Source of the DNA: Ruminococcus difficilis
GTDB taxonomy: Bacteria > Bacillota_A > Clostridia > Oscillospirales > Acutalibacteraceae
Reading direction: 5' to 3'
DNA: 15,381 bases
NCBI RefSeq assembly: GCF_016680995.1
Contig: NZ_JAEQMG010000051.1
Span: 1-15,381, forward strand
The notes under the pieces are model-generated. The model did no database searches. It saw only the letters and a program-made list of their open reading frames with translations, and had not been told where the DNA came from. This document shows positions 1 through 7,137 of the stretch, piece by piece. The translations under genes and the position numbers were made by a program. How positions within the stretch are numbered: the first letter of the stretch is position 1; each line of letters opens with the position of its first letter.

Positions 1-300
1 CTCGGGCTCATCAGTAAGGAGTCGCCGGACTGCTATTCTATGAACAAAGAGCTTTGCCCCGAGCTTCGTCCGACTCAAAAGAAAACGCTGACCGCAATCT
101 ATGAGGCTTTCGGATGTGATGAATTCTCCTCGGATATGTTTATCGCCACTCTGAATTATTCTGTCTCCTACACCTACGCCTCGCTGCACAAGTTGACGCT
201 GCTGCGTTTATTGGATCAAAACATCGATGAAAACGGCAACCGTTACCGGCTTGTTGTCACTCCCGAGGAAAACCCCGAGTGCTTCGACCCCGCAGCATAA
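1..300 (+). CDS. C-terminal part of an unrecognised protein (cut by left edge)
   Basis: The reading frame is open from base 1 and ends at TAA 298-300, so this is the last ~99 residues of a longer protein. An internal ATG at 40 has no Shine-Dalgarno sequence before it, so I do not treat it as the start. The visible part (residues LRPTQKKTL, then SYTYASLHKLTLLRLL, then a short NGNRYRL stretch) could be a winged-helix fold: helices followed by a two-strand wing. That is inference from the pattern only. I do not recognise the family. It ends 26 bases before the next plus-strand gene and may share a transcript with it. Confidence 0.6.
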   Translation, partial: LGLISKESPDCYSMNKELCPELRPTQKKTLTAIYEAFGCDEFSSDMFIATLNYSVSYTYASLHKLTLLRLLDQNIDENGNRYRLVVTPEENPECFDPAA

Positions 301-326
301 AAAGGAACTGAGGATGGAAAGCAGAA

Positions 327-530
327 ATGAACCAAATAATCATAAAAAACTCCATACAGTGTAAGCATTGCGGTGACATAATTGAAAGTACACATCTCCA
401 CAATTACAAGACATGCTCCTGTGGTAGCGTTTCCGTTGATGGCGGTCATTGTTATTTACGGCGTTGCTTTAAAAACAGCCCCGAAGATTTTACGGAGCTG
501 TCTATTACAAGGATACTGAAAAAGCGTTGA
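327..530 (+). CDS. Small zinc-ribbon-like protein (DUF7695-like)
   Basis: A 67-residue protein. The N-terminal half holds CKHC (about residues 12-15) and CSC (31-33), followed by a GGHCYLRRC stretch. This pattern matches the small DUF7695-type family, which usually reads 'SIQCKxCGD.IES...CSCG...VDGGHxYLRR'. The paired cysteines suggest bound zinc. No molecular function is established. The start ATG at 327 has only a weak purine-rich stretch upstream (around 309-325). A hairpin with a T-rich tail follows the stop within a few bases. It lies just downstream of the partial gene at the left edge. Confidence 0.7.
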   Translation: MNQIIIKNSIQCKHCGDIIESTHLHNYKTCSCGSVSVDGGHCYLRRCFKNSPEDFTELSITRILKKR

Positions 531-534
531 CAAA

Positions 535-566
535 AAGCCTCTGATCCCAACAAGGTTCAGAGGCTT
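535..566. terminator. Bidirectional terminator between convergent genes
   Basis: A perfect 10-bp stem: AAGCCTCTGA (535-544) pairs with TCAGAGGCTT (557-566) around a 12-base loop. On the minus strand the stem runs into TTTTTG. On the plus strand it is followed by CCTTT. It sits between the convergent genes ending at 530 (+) and 557 (-), and the minus-strand stop codon lies inside the stem. Confidence 0.8.
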
Positions 567-1438
567 CCTTTACCATCCGGCTTATTTTTTGTAGTAAATT
601 TTTTCCACCGATCAAGCACATCAACCAACGGTTTATCTAAATATGAAACTGCTGTCTTTTCAATCCATTCGGGGATACCGTATGCGGCTTCAGCAATACT
701 TCCGGTTATAGCGCCGATTGTATCGCTGTCTCCACCGAGAGATATGGCGTTTCGTATCGCGTCCTCAAAGTCCGTGCTTTCCAGAAAAGCGATAATTGCC
801 TGCGGCACGCTTCCCTGACAGGATACATCAAAACGATAATCGGGGCGAATCTCATCCAGCGTGCGTGAAAGATTATACCCATGCTCATTTTCGATGAATT
901 CCTTGATACGCTTTTTGCATTCTGCAGGATCATCATTGATTGCCTCTTCATAATCACCGCAATACCCGCCAAAATAATAACGAGCCAAGAAAATAGCATC
1001 CGCCGTTGCCAGCGCGCCTTTTATCCCCTCCGGATGGTTATGGGTCACCTCAGCTGACAGCTTTGCCATTTCTCTGGCATTAGAAGGAAAAAATCCTGTT
1101 CTTGCCGTAAAGCCGCAATCCATAATCCAGCCGCAGGGAGAAACACGCATAGCGGAACCGTTCCCAAAACTGTTATACGGTTCGCGATTATCGCTAAACA
1201 GCCATGAATAGAATCTGCCGCCATACCCCGCGCGAGGGAACATGCGCCCGTATTTTTTCATGGCGTCGATAAAATCATCTCTCTCCCCTCCGTTCATAAC
1301 CGCCTCAGCAACCGCAATCGTCATGACAGTATCATCCGAAAAACGGCAGCCCTTGCCAAACAACGGAAACGTTTTTGTTTTTATATTATTCCACTCATAT
1401 CTTGATCCGACTATGTCACCGACAATTGCTCCAACCAT
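557..1438 (-). CDS. ADP-ribosylglycohydrolase family protein (DraG/ARH-like)
   Basis: A predicted 293-residue ADP-ribosylglycohydrolase, a family that removes ADP-ribose from proteins or small molecules using two Mg2+ ions. The N-terminal GAIVGDIVGSRYE, the metal-site SDD at residues 34-36 (FSDDTVMT), NGSAMR near 94-99, a THNHPEGIKGA stretch near 132-142 and the second metal motif GGDSDTIGA near 235-243 are all present, so it should be active. The start was set at ATG 1438, which has AAGGAG eight bases upstream; an in-frame GTG at 1447 lies closer to the SD and is less likely. Length fits the family. It stands alone on its strand and ends in a bidirectional terminator. The substrate (Arg- or Ser-ADP-ribose, or a free ADP-ribosyl compound) cannot be told from sequence. 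A sirtuin/macrodomain ADP-ribosylation pair lies about 11 kb away in this window. Confidence 0.9.
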   Translation of the reverse strand: MVGAIVGDIVGSRYEWNNIKTKTFPLFGKGCRFSDDTVMTIAVAEAVMNGGERDDFIDAMKKYGRMFPRAGYGGRFYSWLFSDNREPYNSFGNGSAMRVSPCGWIMDCGFTARTGFFPSNAREMAKLSAEVTHNHPEGIKGALATADAIFLARYYFGGYCGDYEEAINDDPAECKKRIKEFIENEHGYNLSRTLDEIRPDYRFDVSCQGSVPQAIIAFLESTDFEDAIRNAISLGGDSDTIGAITGSIAEAAYGIPEWIEKTAVSYLDKPLVDVLDRWKKFTTKNKPDGKGSL

Positions 1439-1491
1439 AAACAACACTCCTTAAATATCGGTATGACGGCTTAGAATATACGGAGAAGATA

Positions 1492-1701
1492 ATGCTCGCC
1501 CAACACCTCGGCTTTTGCCCGGAATGTTTCAGCACTCGCTACGCTGACAAGAATGATTTAGACGAAAACGGAAATCCGAAAGAAAAACCAATCAAGCCGC
1601 TGCCCTATACCGACATCGCCACCAATCACGGCTTTAGCGATGCGGATACAGCAAAGCGGGTTTGTGAGAGGGCTATAGCCAAACTAAAAAAGTCCATATA
1701 A
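1492..1701 (+). CDS. Small protein of unknown function
   Basis: A 69-residue ORF with a fair Shine-Dalgarno sequence (GGAGAAG, six bases before ATG 1492) and a strong terminator directly after its stop. Both favour a real gene. Residues 9-12 form CPEC. The C-terminal half (YTDIATNHGFSDADTAKRVCERAIAKLK, split here only for description) looks like a helix-turn-helix resembling the last part of sigma-70 region 4-type proteins, and the positive C-terminus would suit DNA binding. It could equally be the surviving end of a larger mobile-element protein. I do not recognise a named family. Confidence 0.45.
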   Translation: MLAQHLGFCPECFSTRYADKNDLDENGNPKEKPIKPLPYTDIATNHGFSDADTAKRVCERAIAKLKKSI

Positions 1702-1710
1702 CAAAAAAGA

Positions 1711-1768
1711 CCCGTTGTCAGATAACGGTAAAGTGTTATCCGGCAGCGGGGTTGTGATTTTATTTTTT
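1711..1768 (+). terminator. Intrinsic terminator after the 1492-1701 ORF
   Basis: A 16-bp stem with two G.U pairs and one mismatch (CCCGTTGTCAGATAAC at 1711-1726 against the segment 1735-1750), followed by a T-rich run to about 1768. The stop codon of the ORF is 9 bases upstream. Confidence 0.75.
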
Positions 1769-1847
1769 ATTATGTTGTCATTTTTTGATAGAGGCGCACA
1801 AGCCACGCGACGCAGGCGCTTCATCGGTTTCCCTAATCGGCATATTT

Positions 1848-2390
1848 TTATCTTCGCAATTCAAGCGTGATTTTTTTCTTTTTGGCGGCAGCGATGAGCA
1901 TTTGCTTCATGATCGCAGCTTTTTCAGATAACGGCATTTCTATTGTTACACTGTCCGCTTCTGCGAGAATGGAGTATAAATCGTCAAGTTCCATTAAGTT
2001 TACCGCAAGGCAGAAGAACACATCCTTTCTGCCATCGTCATACTCACTGAGCAGGCGGTTCAATATCCATTTCTTATCTGTTTGCTCGGCAAGGTATTTA
2101 TCTATACCGATTTGCTTTGCTTTTTCTAAATCTTTCTTTTGATTTTTGTGTGAGATCAGCGAATCATATTGATCAATACCGTCATACTTTTCGCAGGGAT
2201 ATTCCTCGCACTCAAAACAATATTGGACGTTGCCGTGCTTTACACTGCAAGGAGCTATCGGACATATCCGTGCACATGGACTGTCAGCAAAGCACCCCGG
2301 GCAATTGCCTTGAAGCTGATACGGACATAGTCCGCAATTAAGTCCGCAAAGTGAAAATTGATTGTCTGTTCTGATAAAATCTTTTATCAT
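1848..2390 (-). CDS. DUF3795 domain protein, Cys-rich
   Basis: A 180-residue protein with 11 cysteines in its first 66 residues (C15, C19, C22, C30, C33, C39, C43, C48, C58, C61, C66). They are arranged as CGLNCGLC, CPGC, CxxxC and CFECEEYPC clusters. This is the N-terminal signature of DUF3795 proteins, thought to bind metal or Fe-S clusters; the role is unknown. The C-terminal half is helical and ends in a lysine-rich stretch. Its ATG at 2390 overlaps the stop of the upstream radical SAM gene by four bases (ATGA), so the two are probably translationally coupled and may work together. It is the last gene of the minus-strand operon 4766-1848. Confidence 0.85.
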   Translation of the reverse strand: MIKDFIRTDNQFSLCGLNCGLCPYQLQGNCPGCFADSPCARICPIAPCSVKHGNVQYCFECEEYPCEKYDGIDQYDSLISHKNQKKDLEKAKQIGIDKYLAEQTDKKWILNRLLSEYDDGRKDVFFCLAVNLMELDDLYSILAEADSVTIEMPLSEKAAIMKQMLIAAAKKKKITLELRR

Positions 2391-3268
2391 AGAGTCCTCT
2401 TATTTCTTCTGATCGCAGCGAGCATATCCATATCGCCGTGCTCGATCTCGTTCTTCAGCGCCGTGACAATCTTGTCCTTTCGCTGTAGAAAATCCGGACC
2501 CGTCAGGTTTTTACCTGAGACGGTATGGTGGGTGATGAAGGTGCAATCACAGGTCAAATTTTCAACAAACAGCAGTAGCTCTTCCAGCATTTCCTTTTCG
2601 GAAAGCGGCGTAAATTCTCCGCGCTGCGCTTCTTCCAAGAGCGGAGTTCCGGGGAACAGCACAAGTCCGCCTGTACCTACCAACATCGGCTTACACTGAC
2701 TGAAAATCCTTGCTGAATTGATAGCATGGTCGCGGCTGTACTCTTTGCCGCCAACTCCGTTGAGAAACGACATCCAGAAGTCTATACCGGCTTCGTGCAG
2801 CTTGTTGCACTGCTCGATAATGTCCGAGGCGTGATAGCCCTTGTTGATGCGGTCGAGCGTCCAATCGTCGCCGCTTTCAACGCCGAGAGATATCTCCTTC
2901 ACTCCGAGCTCACGCATTTTCTTCAATTCTTCAACGGTCTTGTTGCGAATATCAGTAACGCGGGTCGCGGCGTAGATATATTCCATCTGGGGAAGATACC
3001 TGTTTATCATCACAAGTATCGGCTCTAATTTGTCAAATGAAAGTGCAAGCGGATTTGCGCTCAATAACTGAATTGTCGTTGCGTCTGGCTTAATAGCCGC
3101 GATTTCCTGCAAATCTTCCTCGATATGTTCAATAGGGGACATCCTGAAAGGAACGTCGCGGTACATTGTGCAGAACTTGCATTTGTTGTGCGTGCAGCCC
3201 TGCGTGATCTCCAACAGCGGAAAAGTGGGCCAATATGGATTGCGGTAAACGGTTCCTGTAAAATGCAT
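2387..3268 (-). CDS. Radical SAM protein with CX4CX2C cluster motif
   Basis: A 293-residue radical SAM enzyme. The cluster-binding cysteines are C25, C30 and C33 in GCTHNKCKFC, giving CX4CX2C spacing rather than the common CX3CX2C. The GCTxNxCxFC form is characteristic of a clostridial subgroup, which also has the following MY. A conserved 'GVESGDD' stretch near residue 138 and a PGTPL stretch near 215 fit the TIM-barrel fold. The start was set at ATG 3268 because AAGGAGG lies five bases upstream; the longer in-frame start at 3289 would overlap the nitroreductase end. There is a 10-base gap from the nitroreductase and a 4-base overlap into the DUF3795 gene. The reaction is unknown. Confidence 0.85.
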   Translation of the reverse strand: MHFTGTVYRNPYWPTFPLLEITQGCTHNKCKFCTMYRDVPFRMSPIEHIEEDLQEIAAIKPDATTIQLLSANPLALSFDKLEPILVMINRYLPQMEYIYAATRVTDIRNKTVEELKKMRELGVKEISLGVESGDDWTLDRINKGYHASDIIEQCNKLHEAGIDFWMSFLNGVGGKEYSRDHAINSARIFSQCKPMLVGTGGLVLFPGTPLLEEAQRGEFTPLSEKEMLEELLLFVENLTCDCTFITHHTVSGKNLTGPDFLQRKDKIVTALKNEIEHGDMDMLAAIRRNKRTL

Positions 3269-3278
3269 AACGCCCTCC

Positions 3279-3803
3279 TTACAGTTCAACTGCCATTTCT
3301 TCTATCGGCTTGTTGCGGTAATGCCATGCGTGCGCCTTGGATTTTTCGTTCGGATAACCGAGTCCGAGGAACATCACGGGGATCATATTATCGGGCAGAT
3401 GAAAGGCTTCGACGACTGCTTTAGAGTCAAAGCCGCGAATCCAGATAGAGTGAACGCCGAGCTCCTCAGCCTCGTACATCATCGTTGTCGCGGCAATAGA
3501 CGCGTCCTGTTCGCCTGAGTTATAATTCTGATAATAGCTATCTTGCGGATTTGTCCAGACGGTATTTATATCATAGCAAACCAATATCATCAGCGGCGCT
3601 TTATAGGTGAATGGCGTGACCGTTTTTGCGGTAGCAAGCGCCTGCTCACTTTTAAGCACATAGAACCGCTGCGGCTGGTAGTTGCAGGCTGTCGGCACGA
3701 TTCTTCCGGCTTCCAAAATCTTATCGATCTTTTCCTGCTCAACCGGTCTGCTGTCAAAGTTGCGCTCGGAATATCTATCTCTTGCCAATTCAAAAAAGTT
3801 TAT
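3279..3803 (-). CDS. Nitroreductase family protein, probable AUA start
   Basis: An FMN-dependent nitroreductase-family oxidoreductase of about 174 residues. The N-terminal RYSERNF (about residues 10-16) is the usual FMN-phosphate-binding RxSxRxF. ILEAGRIVPTACNYQP, the central GEQDASIAATTMMYEAEELG helix and the C-terminal FLGLGYPNE complete the family pattern. Homologues usually begin 'MxFFELxxxRYS'. Here the FFELARDRYS frame is intact, but the codon in the Met place is ATA (3803-3801), with AAGAAGG seven bases upstream. The first standard start in frame is TTG at 3788, inside the conserved segment and without a Shine-Dalgarno sequence. I therefore favour AUA. It begins 12 bases after the NPD stop, so it is in the same operon. 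Confidence 0.85.
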   Translation of the reverse strand: MNFFELARDRYSERNFDSRPVEQEKIDKILEAGRIVPTACNYQPQRFYVLKSEQALATAKTVTPFTYKAPLMILVCYDINTVWTNPQDSYYQNYNSGEQDASIAATTMMYEAEELGVHSIWIRGFDSKAVVEAFHLPDNMIPVMFLGLGYPNEKSKAHAWHYRNKPIEEMAVEL

Positions 3804-3815
3804 ATCAAAACCTTC

Positions 3816-4766
3816 TTACTCTACAAAAATACTACCTAATTCCTTTACGATCTTCTTGCACGGGTCGATCGACTTTACAAGGCTTGCGACATTGCAAACG
3901 GTGTTGACCCCCGCGTCGGGGTCGCCCTTGAGCATACCGTAGAAGAAGCTGCCCGAAGGCGGGTTGAAGTCGCCGTTGTTGTTCGCTTCAATACCCTCTC
4001 TGCCGATTTTGTTCGGCACGGTTCTCCATTTTGAATATCCATAGCTTTGCGTGAATACAAGAAAATCATCGGGATGGGTATTCAAAATATCTTGCTTGGT
4101 TTTATCTGCGGCACGGCATTCCTCGGAAAGAATAAAACGTGTGCCGACAAATACGCCCTCTGCTCCGACAACTTGTGCGGCTTTTGCCATCTTCTCATTG
4201 ACTATACCGCCCGCGGCAAGAACCGGAATGCTGACATACTCGCTGAGCAGAGCAGTCGCGGCAGTTGTACCTGTCGAGAGAGAAGGCATACAACCGCCCT
4301 CGTCGCAGCCTGTCGCTACGATAATATCCGCACCGGCTTTCTCGGCTTCGATCGCACCTCTGACAGAGGGATTCGCCTCGCGCATGATCACAGTGAAGCC
4401 ATCTTCTTTCCACTGTCTGATCTCATCGGGAGATACATTTCCGGCAACGACAAGGATCATCACGCCTTCTTCCTTCGCCAGTTCGATCATCGCCTTGCTG
4501 AAACCGTAAGGATCGCCTGCTTCGGGGAATACGTTGATTCCGAACGGCTTGTCGGTCAGCGCCTTGGTGTTGCGGATCGCCTTGCGCATTTCCTCTACAC
4601 TATCGGGGATTCCGCGGACAATTTCAACTGAGTCTGCGCTTGTTCCCAGAACGCCCAGACCGCCTGCGTTTGATACAGCGGCAACAAGCTCGGACGAGGT
4701 GATCCACGCCATAGGGCCCTGAATAACGGGATATTCGATATTTAAGATTTCACATACACGGTTCAT
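3816..4766 (-). CDS. NAD(P)H-dependent flavin oxidoreductase (NPD/FabK-like)
   Basis: A 316-residue FMN TIM-barrel protein of the 2-nitropropane dioxygenase/nitronate monooxygenase/FabK group. YPVIQGPMAWI (about 12-22), SNAGGLGVLG (32-41), PFGINVF (74-80), GADIIVATG (145-153), AAGGI (184-188) and GVFVGTRF (204-211) mark the FMN site. In FabK and nitronate monooxygenases the catalytic segment reads about 'G-E-A-G-G-H'; here it is GCDEGGC, so Cys159 replaces the histidine. That suggests a different substrate or mechanism. AAAGGA precedes the ATG by eight bases. It is the first gene of the minus-strand operon and faces the tetR promoter region. It could act on nitro compounds, enones or quinones; enoyl-ACP reduction is less likely outside a fatty-acid cluster. 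Confidence 0.87.
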   Translation of the reverse strand: MNRVCEILNIEYPVIQGPMAWITSSELVAAVSNAGGLGVLGTSADSVEIVRGIPDSVEEMRKAIRNTKALTDKPFGINVFPEAGDPYGFSKAMIELAKEEGVMILVVAGNVSPDEIRQWKEDGFTVIMREANPSVRGAIEAEKAGADIIVATGCDEGGCMPSLSTGTTAATALLSEYVSIPVLAAGGIVNEKMAKAAQVVGAEGVFVGTRFILSEECRAADKTKQDILNTHPDDFLVFTQSYGYSKWRTVPNKIGREGIEANNNGDFNPPSGSFFYGMLKGDPDAGVNTVCNVASLVKSIDPCKKIVKELGSIFVE

Positions 4767-4811
4767 ACAATCAATCCTTTCAATTTGTTATCTTTATTTT
4801 ACCCGAAAAGA

Positions 4812-4840
4812 TTGACAATTTCCACTTACAGAAATATAAT
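4812..4840 (+). promoter_or_regulatory. Consensus sigma-70/sigma-A promoter for the tetR pair
   Basis: TTGACA at 4812-4817 and TATAAT at 4835-4840 are separated by exactly 17 bases, a perfect consensus match. The first TetR ATG is at 4891. The region is shared with the start of the divergent NPD operon. Confidence 0.85.
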
Positions 4841-4855
4841 TGTGATAAGTTATAT
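4834..4855. promoter_or_regulatory. Imperfect palindrome overlapping the -10: possible TetR operator
   Basis: A 22-base dyad with arms ATATAATT and AAGTTATAT-side bases: eight pairs, one of them G.T. It covers the -10 box and lies between the divergent NPD operon and tetR. TTACAGAA also occurs as a direct repeat at about 4825 and 4855. The position is ideal for a TetR repressor site, but the AT-richness makes chance symmetry possible. Confidence 0.4.
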
Positions 4856-4890
4856 TACAGAATTAGGACTTTGTAAGAAAAGAGGATAAG

Positions 4891-5424
4891 ATGGCTGAGA
4901 TCACAAAGCTTTGGATAGCGGACAAAATGAAAGAATTAATGAAGCAAAAGCCAATCGACAAGATCCGCGTGACAGAGATCTGCAGGGCGGCGGAGATCGA
5001 GCGCCCGACATTCTACTATCATTTCAAGGACAAGTACGATTTGGTTGCGTGGATCTTCTTTCAATCGGCTAATAAGACCGATATTGTTTCTGTCGAGTCA
5101 GCCGCCGAAAGTATGAAGCAGATGAAGCGGGATTTTCTGTTCTACAAGCGCGCCTATGAGGACTCGTCTCAAAACGCTCTATGGGCATATATGCTCGAAT
5201 ACTTTGTGCAGCGTTATGAAAAAATCGCAAAAGAAAAGCTGCATACCGAAGTGCTCGATACACAGCTCAAATTCAGTATTCGCCACTACTGTTATGGGTC
5301 TGTGGGTATGACAAAGGAGTGGCTGTTATACGACAACACCACCTCCGCAGAGGTAGTCGTCGAAATGATGTTCAACTCAATGCCACAGGAGCTTTATTCT
5401 GCTTTGATGTATGGACAGAAATAA
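4891..5424 (+). CDS. TetR/AcrR family transcriptional regulator
   Basis: A 177-residue TetR-type repressor. Residues 1-50 form the DNA-binding domain: KIRVTEICRAAEIERPTFYYHFKDKYDLVAW is the classic helix-turn-helix with the TFYxHFxDKxDL recognition end. The rest is an all-helical ligand/dimer domain resembling the DhaS-type TetR C-terminal domain, with a CYGSVGMTKEWLLYD stretch near 130-145. AGAGGA precedes the ATG. It has a perfect promoter, diverges from the NPD/nitroreductase operon and is followed by a second TetR. The simplest reading is that it represses itself and the divergent flavin-enzyme operon in answer to an electrophile or nitro compound; this is inference from layout. Confidence 0.92.
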   Translation: MAEITKLWIADKMKELMKQKPIDKIRVTEICRAAEIERPTFYYHFKDKYDLVAWIFFQSANKTDIVSVESAAESMKQMKRDFLFYKRAYEDSSQNALWAYMLEYFVQRYEKIAKEKLHTEVLDTQLKFSIRHYCYGSVGMTKEWLLYDNTTSAEVVVEMMFNSMPQELYSALMYGQK

Positions 5425-5440
5425 AATATTTTATTATAAT
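5420..5440. promoter_or_regulatory. 16-bp perfect palindrome abutting a -10-like TATAAT
   Basis: AATAAAATATTTTATT (5420-5435) is its own reverse complement. It overlaps the first tetR stop and runs directly into TATAAT (5435-5440), which is 30 bases before the second tetR ATG. It could be an operator for one of the TetR proteins or a simple AT-rich dyad. No convincing -35 is seen. Confidence 0.35.
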
Positions 5441-5470
5441 GGTAGTGTAAAATGAACAGGGTGATCAGAA

Positions 5471-6019
5471 ATGAAACGAATGACAGCAAAAGAGCTCCTC
5501 GCTGAATCGTTTAGAGAGCTGGCGAAGACAAAGAAGATCAACAAAATCACAGTGAAGGATATTACCGAAAACTGCGGTTATTCGGTAGCGACCTTTTATC
5601 GGCATTTTAACGATAAATACGATTTGATCGCATGGGCGTATTCGCGTGATGTGGAAGAGATCATGAAGAAGGTCGAGTATGATGAATCGTCATGGAAAAA
5701 GGCACTGACTAACGCCGCAGAGTATTATGAAAAGCACCGAGATTATCTGTCTAATCTTCTTCTGCATACCACCGGATATATGAGCTTTGTCCGCAATATG
5801 TCACAGATCAACTATATGAGCTTGAAGCTTAAAATCCAAAACGCCGCGAATGTCGATGAAATCAGCACAAAAACAGATATGTATATACGGATGTACTGTC
5901 ATGGGACCGTGGCGCTGACCTGCGACTGGCTGCTCGGACAATTTGAGGCAGATTTTGAAACACTCGCTGAGATATACGAAAACACGCTGCCACAGCAGCT
6001 CCGGCCATATCTGTACTGA
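5471..6019 (+). CDS. TetR/AcrR family transcriptional regulator, tandem paralogue
   Basis: A 182-residue TetR-type regulator similar in plan to its upstream neighbour. The N-terminal HTH (KITVKDITENCGYSVATFYRHF then NDKYDLIAW) is followed by a helical effector domain with MYCHGTVALTCDWLLGQ near 140-157, matching the CYGSVGMTKEWLL position of the first protein. The pair therefore look like diverged duplicates. AGGGTGAT lies a few bases before ATG 5471; an in-frame ATG at 5480 is possible. It lies 46 bases after the first tetR. Candidate targets are the divergent operon or the ferritin-like/flavin genes that follow on the same strand. Confidence 0.92.
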   Translation: MKRMTAKELLAESFRELAKTKKINKITVKDITENCGYSVATFYRHFNDKYDLIAWAYSRDVEEIMKKVEYDESSWKKALTNAAEYYEKHRDYLSNLLLHTTGYMSFVRNMSQINYMSLKLKIQNAANVDEISTKTDMYIRMYCHGTVALTCDWLLGQFEADFETLAEIYENTLPQQLRPYLY

Positions 6020-6034
6020 AAATGAGAGGATTTA

Positions 6035-6064
6035 CGATAATTTTCTCAAAATGAGAAATTATCG
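6035..6064. promoter_or_regulatory. Long dyad (hairpin or operator) after the second tetR
   Basis: CGATAATTTTCTC (6035-6047) pairs with GAGAAATTATCG (6053-6064): 12 pairs with one bulged T. No T-run follows, so it is a weak terminator at best. It could be an operator upstream of the ferritin-like gene. A possible promoter, TTGTAT-17-TATTCT, lies just downstream, at about 6077-6105. Confidence 0.4.
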
Positions 6065-6166
6065 CAAGTTTCTGAATTGTATTTATTTGGATTATAAGGT
6101 ATTCTGTAAATAACAAGTTGTGCGCAACCATAAAGCGGACAATAAATATTGACGGAGGTAATTCAA

Positions 6167-6616
6167 ATGACAAAAATCGAACTGTTAAAATCATTCGCAA
6201 AGGGCTGGTTCGGCAACTCTCAGCAGCATTCCATTCACGCTCAGCTCTTAAAGGCAAGAGGTCTTAACAAGCTTGCCGACAAAATTATGGCTGAGTCCGA
6301 CGAAGAGTGGGAGGAAGCAAAAAAGGTTAACGCCAGACTCATCGATCTGGGCGAGACCCCTGTTGTAGAGATCGAAGCCTATCCCGTAATAACCGACATC
6401 AAAGAGATGCTAGAATATGACTGCAAGGATTCCGCAGAAGCGCTGCCGATGATGTCAAAATCCCTTGCTATGTTTGACGACGACTATGTTACCAAACGCA
6501 TGATCGAGGAGTTCATCATCGACGAACAGGATCACTACAACTGGGTCAAGGGTCATCTCTGCCTGATCGAGCAGATTGGTATGGAGAACTATATTATCGA
6601 AATGTTAGGTGACTGA
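6167..6616 (+). CDS. Ferritin-like (four-helix) domain protein
   Basis: A 149-residue, mostly helical, acidic protein of the ferritin-like/bacterioferritin type. The C-terminal helix keeps a metal-ligand ExxH (EQDH in IIDEQDHYNWVKGHL). In the other helices the usual iron ligands are altered: the first helix reads GNSQQHSIHA where bacterioferritins have a Glu, and the second has EEWEEAKK where EExxH is usual. Iron storage in the classical sense is therefore uncertain. The start was set at ATG 6167, with GGAGGT seven bases before it. The stop is one base from the next ATG, so it is coupled to the flavin reductase. A role in handling iron or oxidative stress beside a reductase is plausible. Confidence 0.75.
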   Translation: MTKIELLKSFAKGWFGNSQQHSIHAQLLKARGLNKLADKIMAESDEEWEEAKKVNARLIDLGETPVVEIEAYPVITDIKEMLEYDCKDSAEALPMMSKSLAMFDDDYVTKRMIEEFIIDEQDHYNWVKGHLCLIEQIGMENYIIEMLGD

Positions 6617-6617
6617 T

Positions 6618-7130
6618 ATGAAAATAGCGATTCTGAACGGAAGCCCGAGAAAACAGAATACATCCGCAATGGTCGATGCGTTTTGTGAGGGTGCAAAAGA
6701 AGCCGGACATAAGGTTGAAGTGCTCCATGTCGGCAAGATGAAGATAGGCGGCTGTATGGGCTGTGAGTATTGCCACACCAAGGGTGATGGCAAGTGTATC
6801 CAGAAGGATGATATGGATAAGGTCATGCCTGCCTATCTTGACGCGGATATGATCGTTTACGCTTCGCCGGTCTACTATTTTGATGTGACAGCACAGCTCA
6901 GCGCTGCGATGCAGCGTGTTTACGCGATCGGCAAGACTCCGAAGGCAAAGAAAGCCGCCCTGCTGATCAGCTCCGGCTCACCTGACACCGGCGAGGGCGC
7001 GATCGTGACCTATCAGAATATGATTGGTTATATGGGCATCGAGAACGCCGGTATCTTCACCGCCGCAGGAGACGAGAATAAATCCGAAGCAAAGATGAAC
7101 GAGATCCGAGAGTTTGCAAAAGCACTGTAA
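6618..7130 (+). CDS. Flavodoxin-fold NAD(P)H:FMN reductase with Isf-type Cys cluster
   Basis: A 170-residue flavodoxin-fold protein. NGSPRKQNTS (7-16) is the FMN-phosphate loop of the NADPH-dependent FMN reductase family, and SPVYYFDV (83-90) is the second flavin loop. Cysteines C46, C49, C52 and C60 are spaced CX2CX2CX7C, the compact motif of iron-sulfur flavoproteins (Isf), so a 4Fe-4S cluster is likely alongside FMN. AGGTGA stands five bases before ATG 6618, one base after the ferritin-like stop, so the two are translationally coupled. It probably moves electrons from a ferredoxin or NAD(P)H to an acceptor, perhaps the coupled protein; the acceptor is unknown. Confidence 0.87.
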   Translation: MKIAILNGSPRKQNTSAMVDAFCEGAKEAGHKVEVLHVGKMKIGGCMGCEYCHTKGDGKCIQKDDMDKVMPAYLDADMIVYASPVYYFDVTAQLSAAMQRVYAIGKTPKAKKAALLISSGSPDTGEGAIVTYQNMIGYMGIENAGIFTAAGDENKSEAKMNEIREFAKAL

Positions 7131-7137
7131 AAATGAT

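Noticed and set aside
40..300. ATG at 40 as the real start of the first gene
   Set aside because: The frame stays open to base 1 and no Shine-Dalgarno sequence precedes the ATG, so a gene cut by the window edge is more likely.
4047..4631. Plus-strand 194-residue ORF opposite the NPD gene
   Set aside because: Composition is that of an antisense shadow of a well-supported flavin enzyme gene, with no Shine-Dalgarno sequence or family motif.
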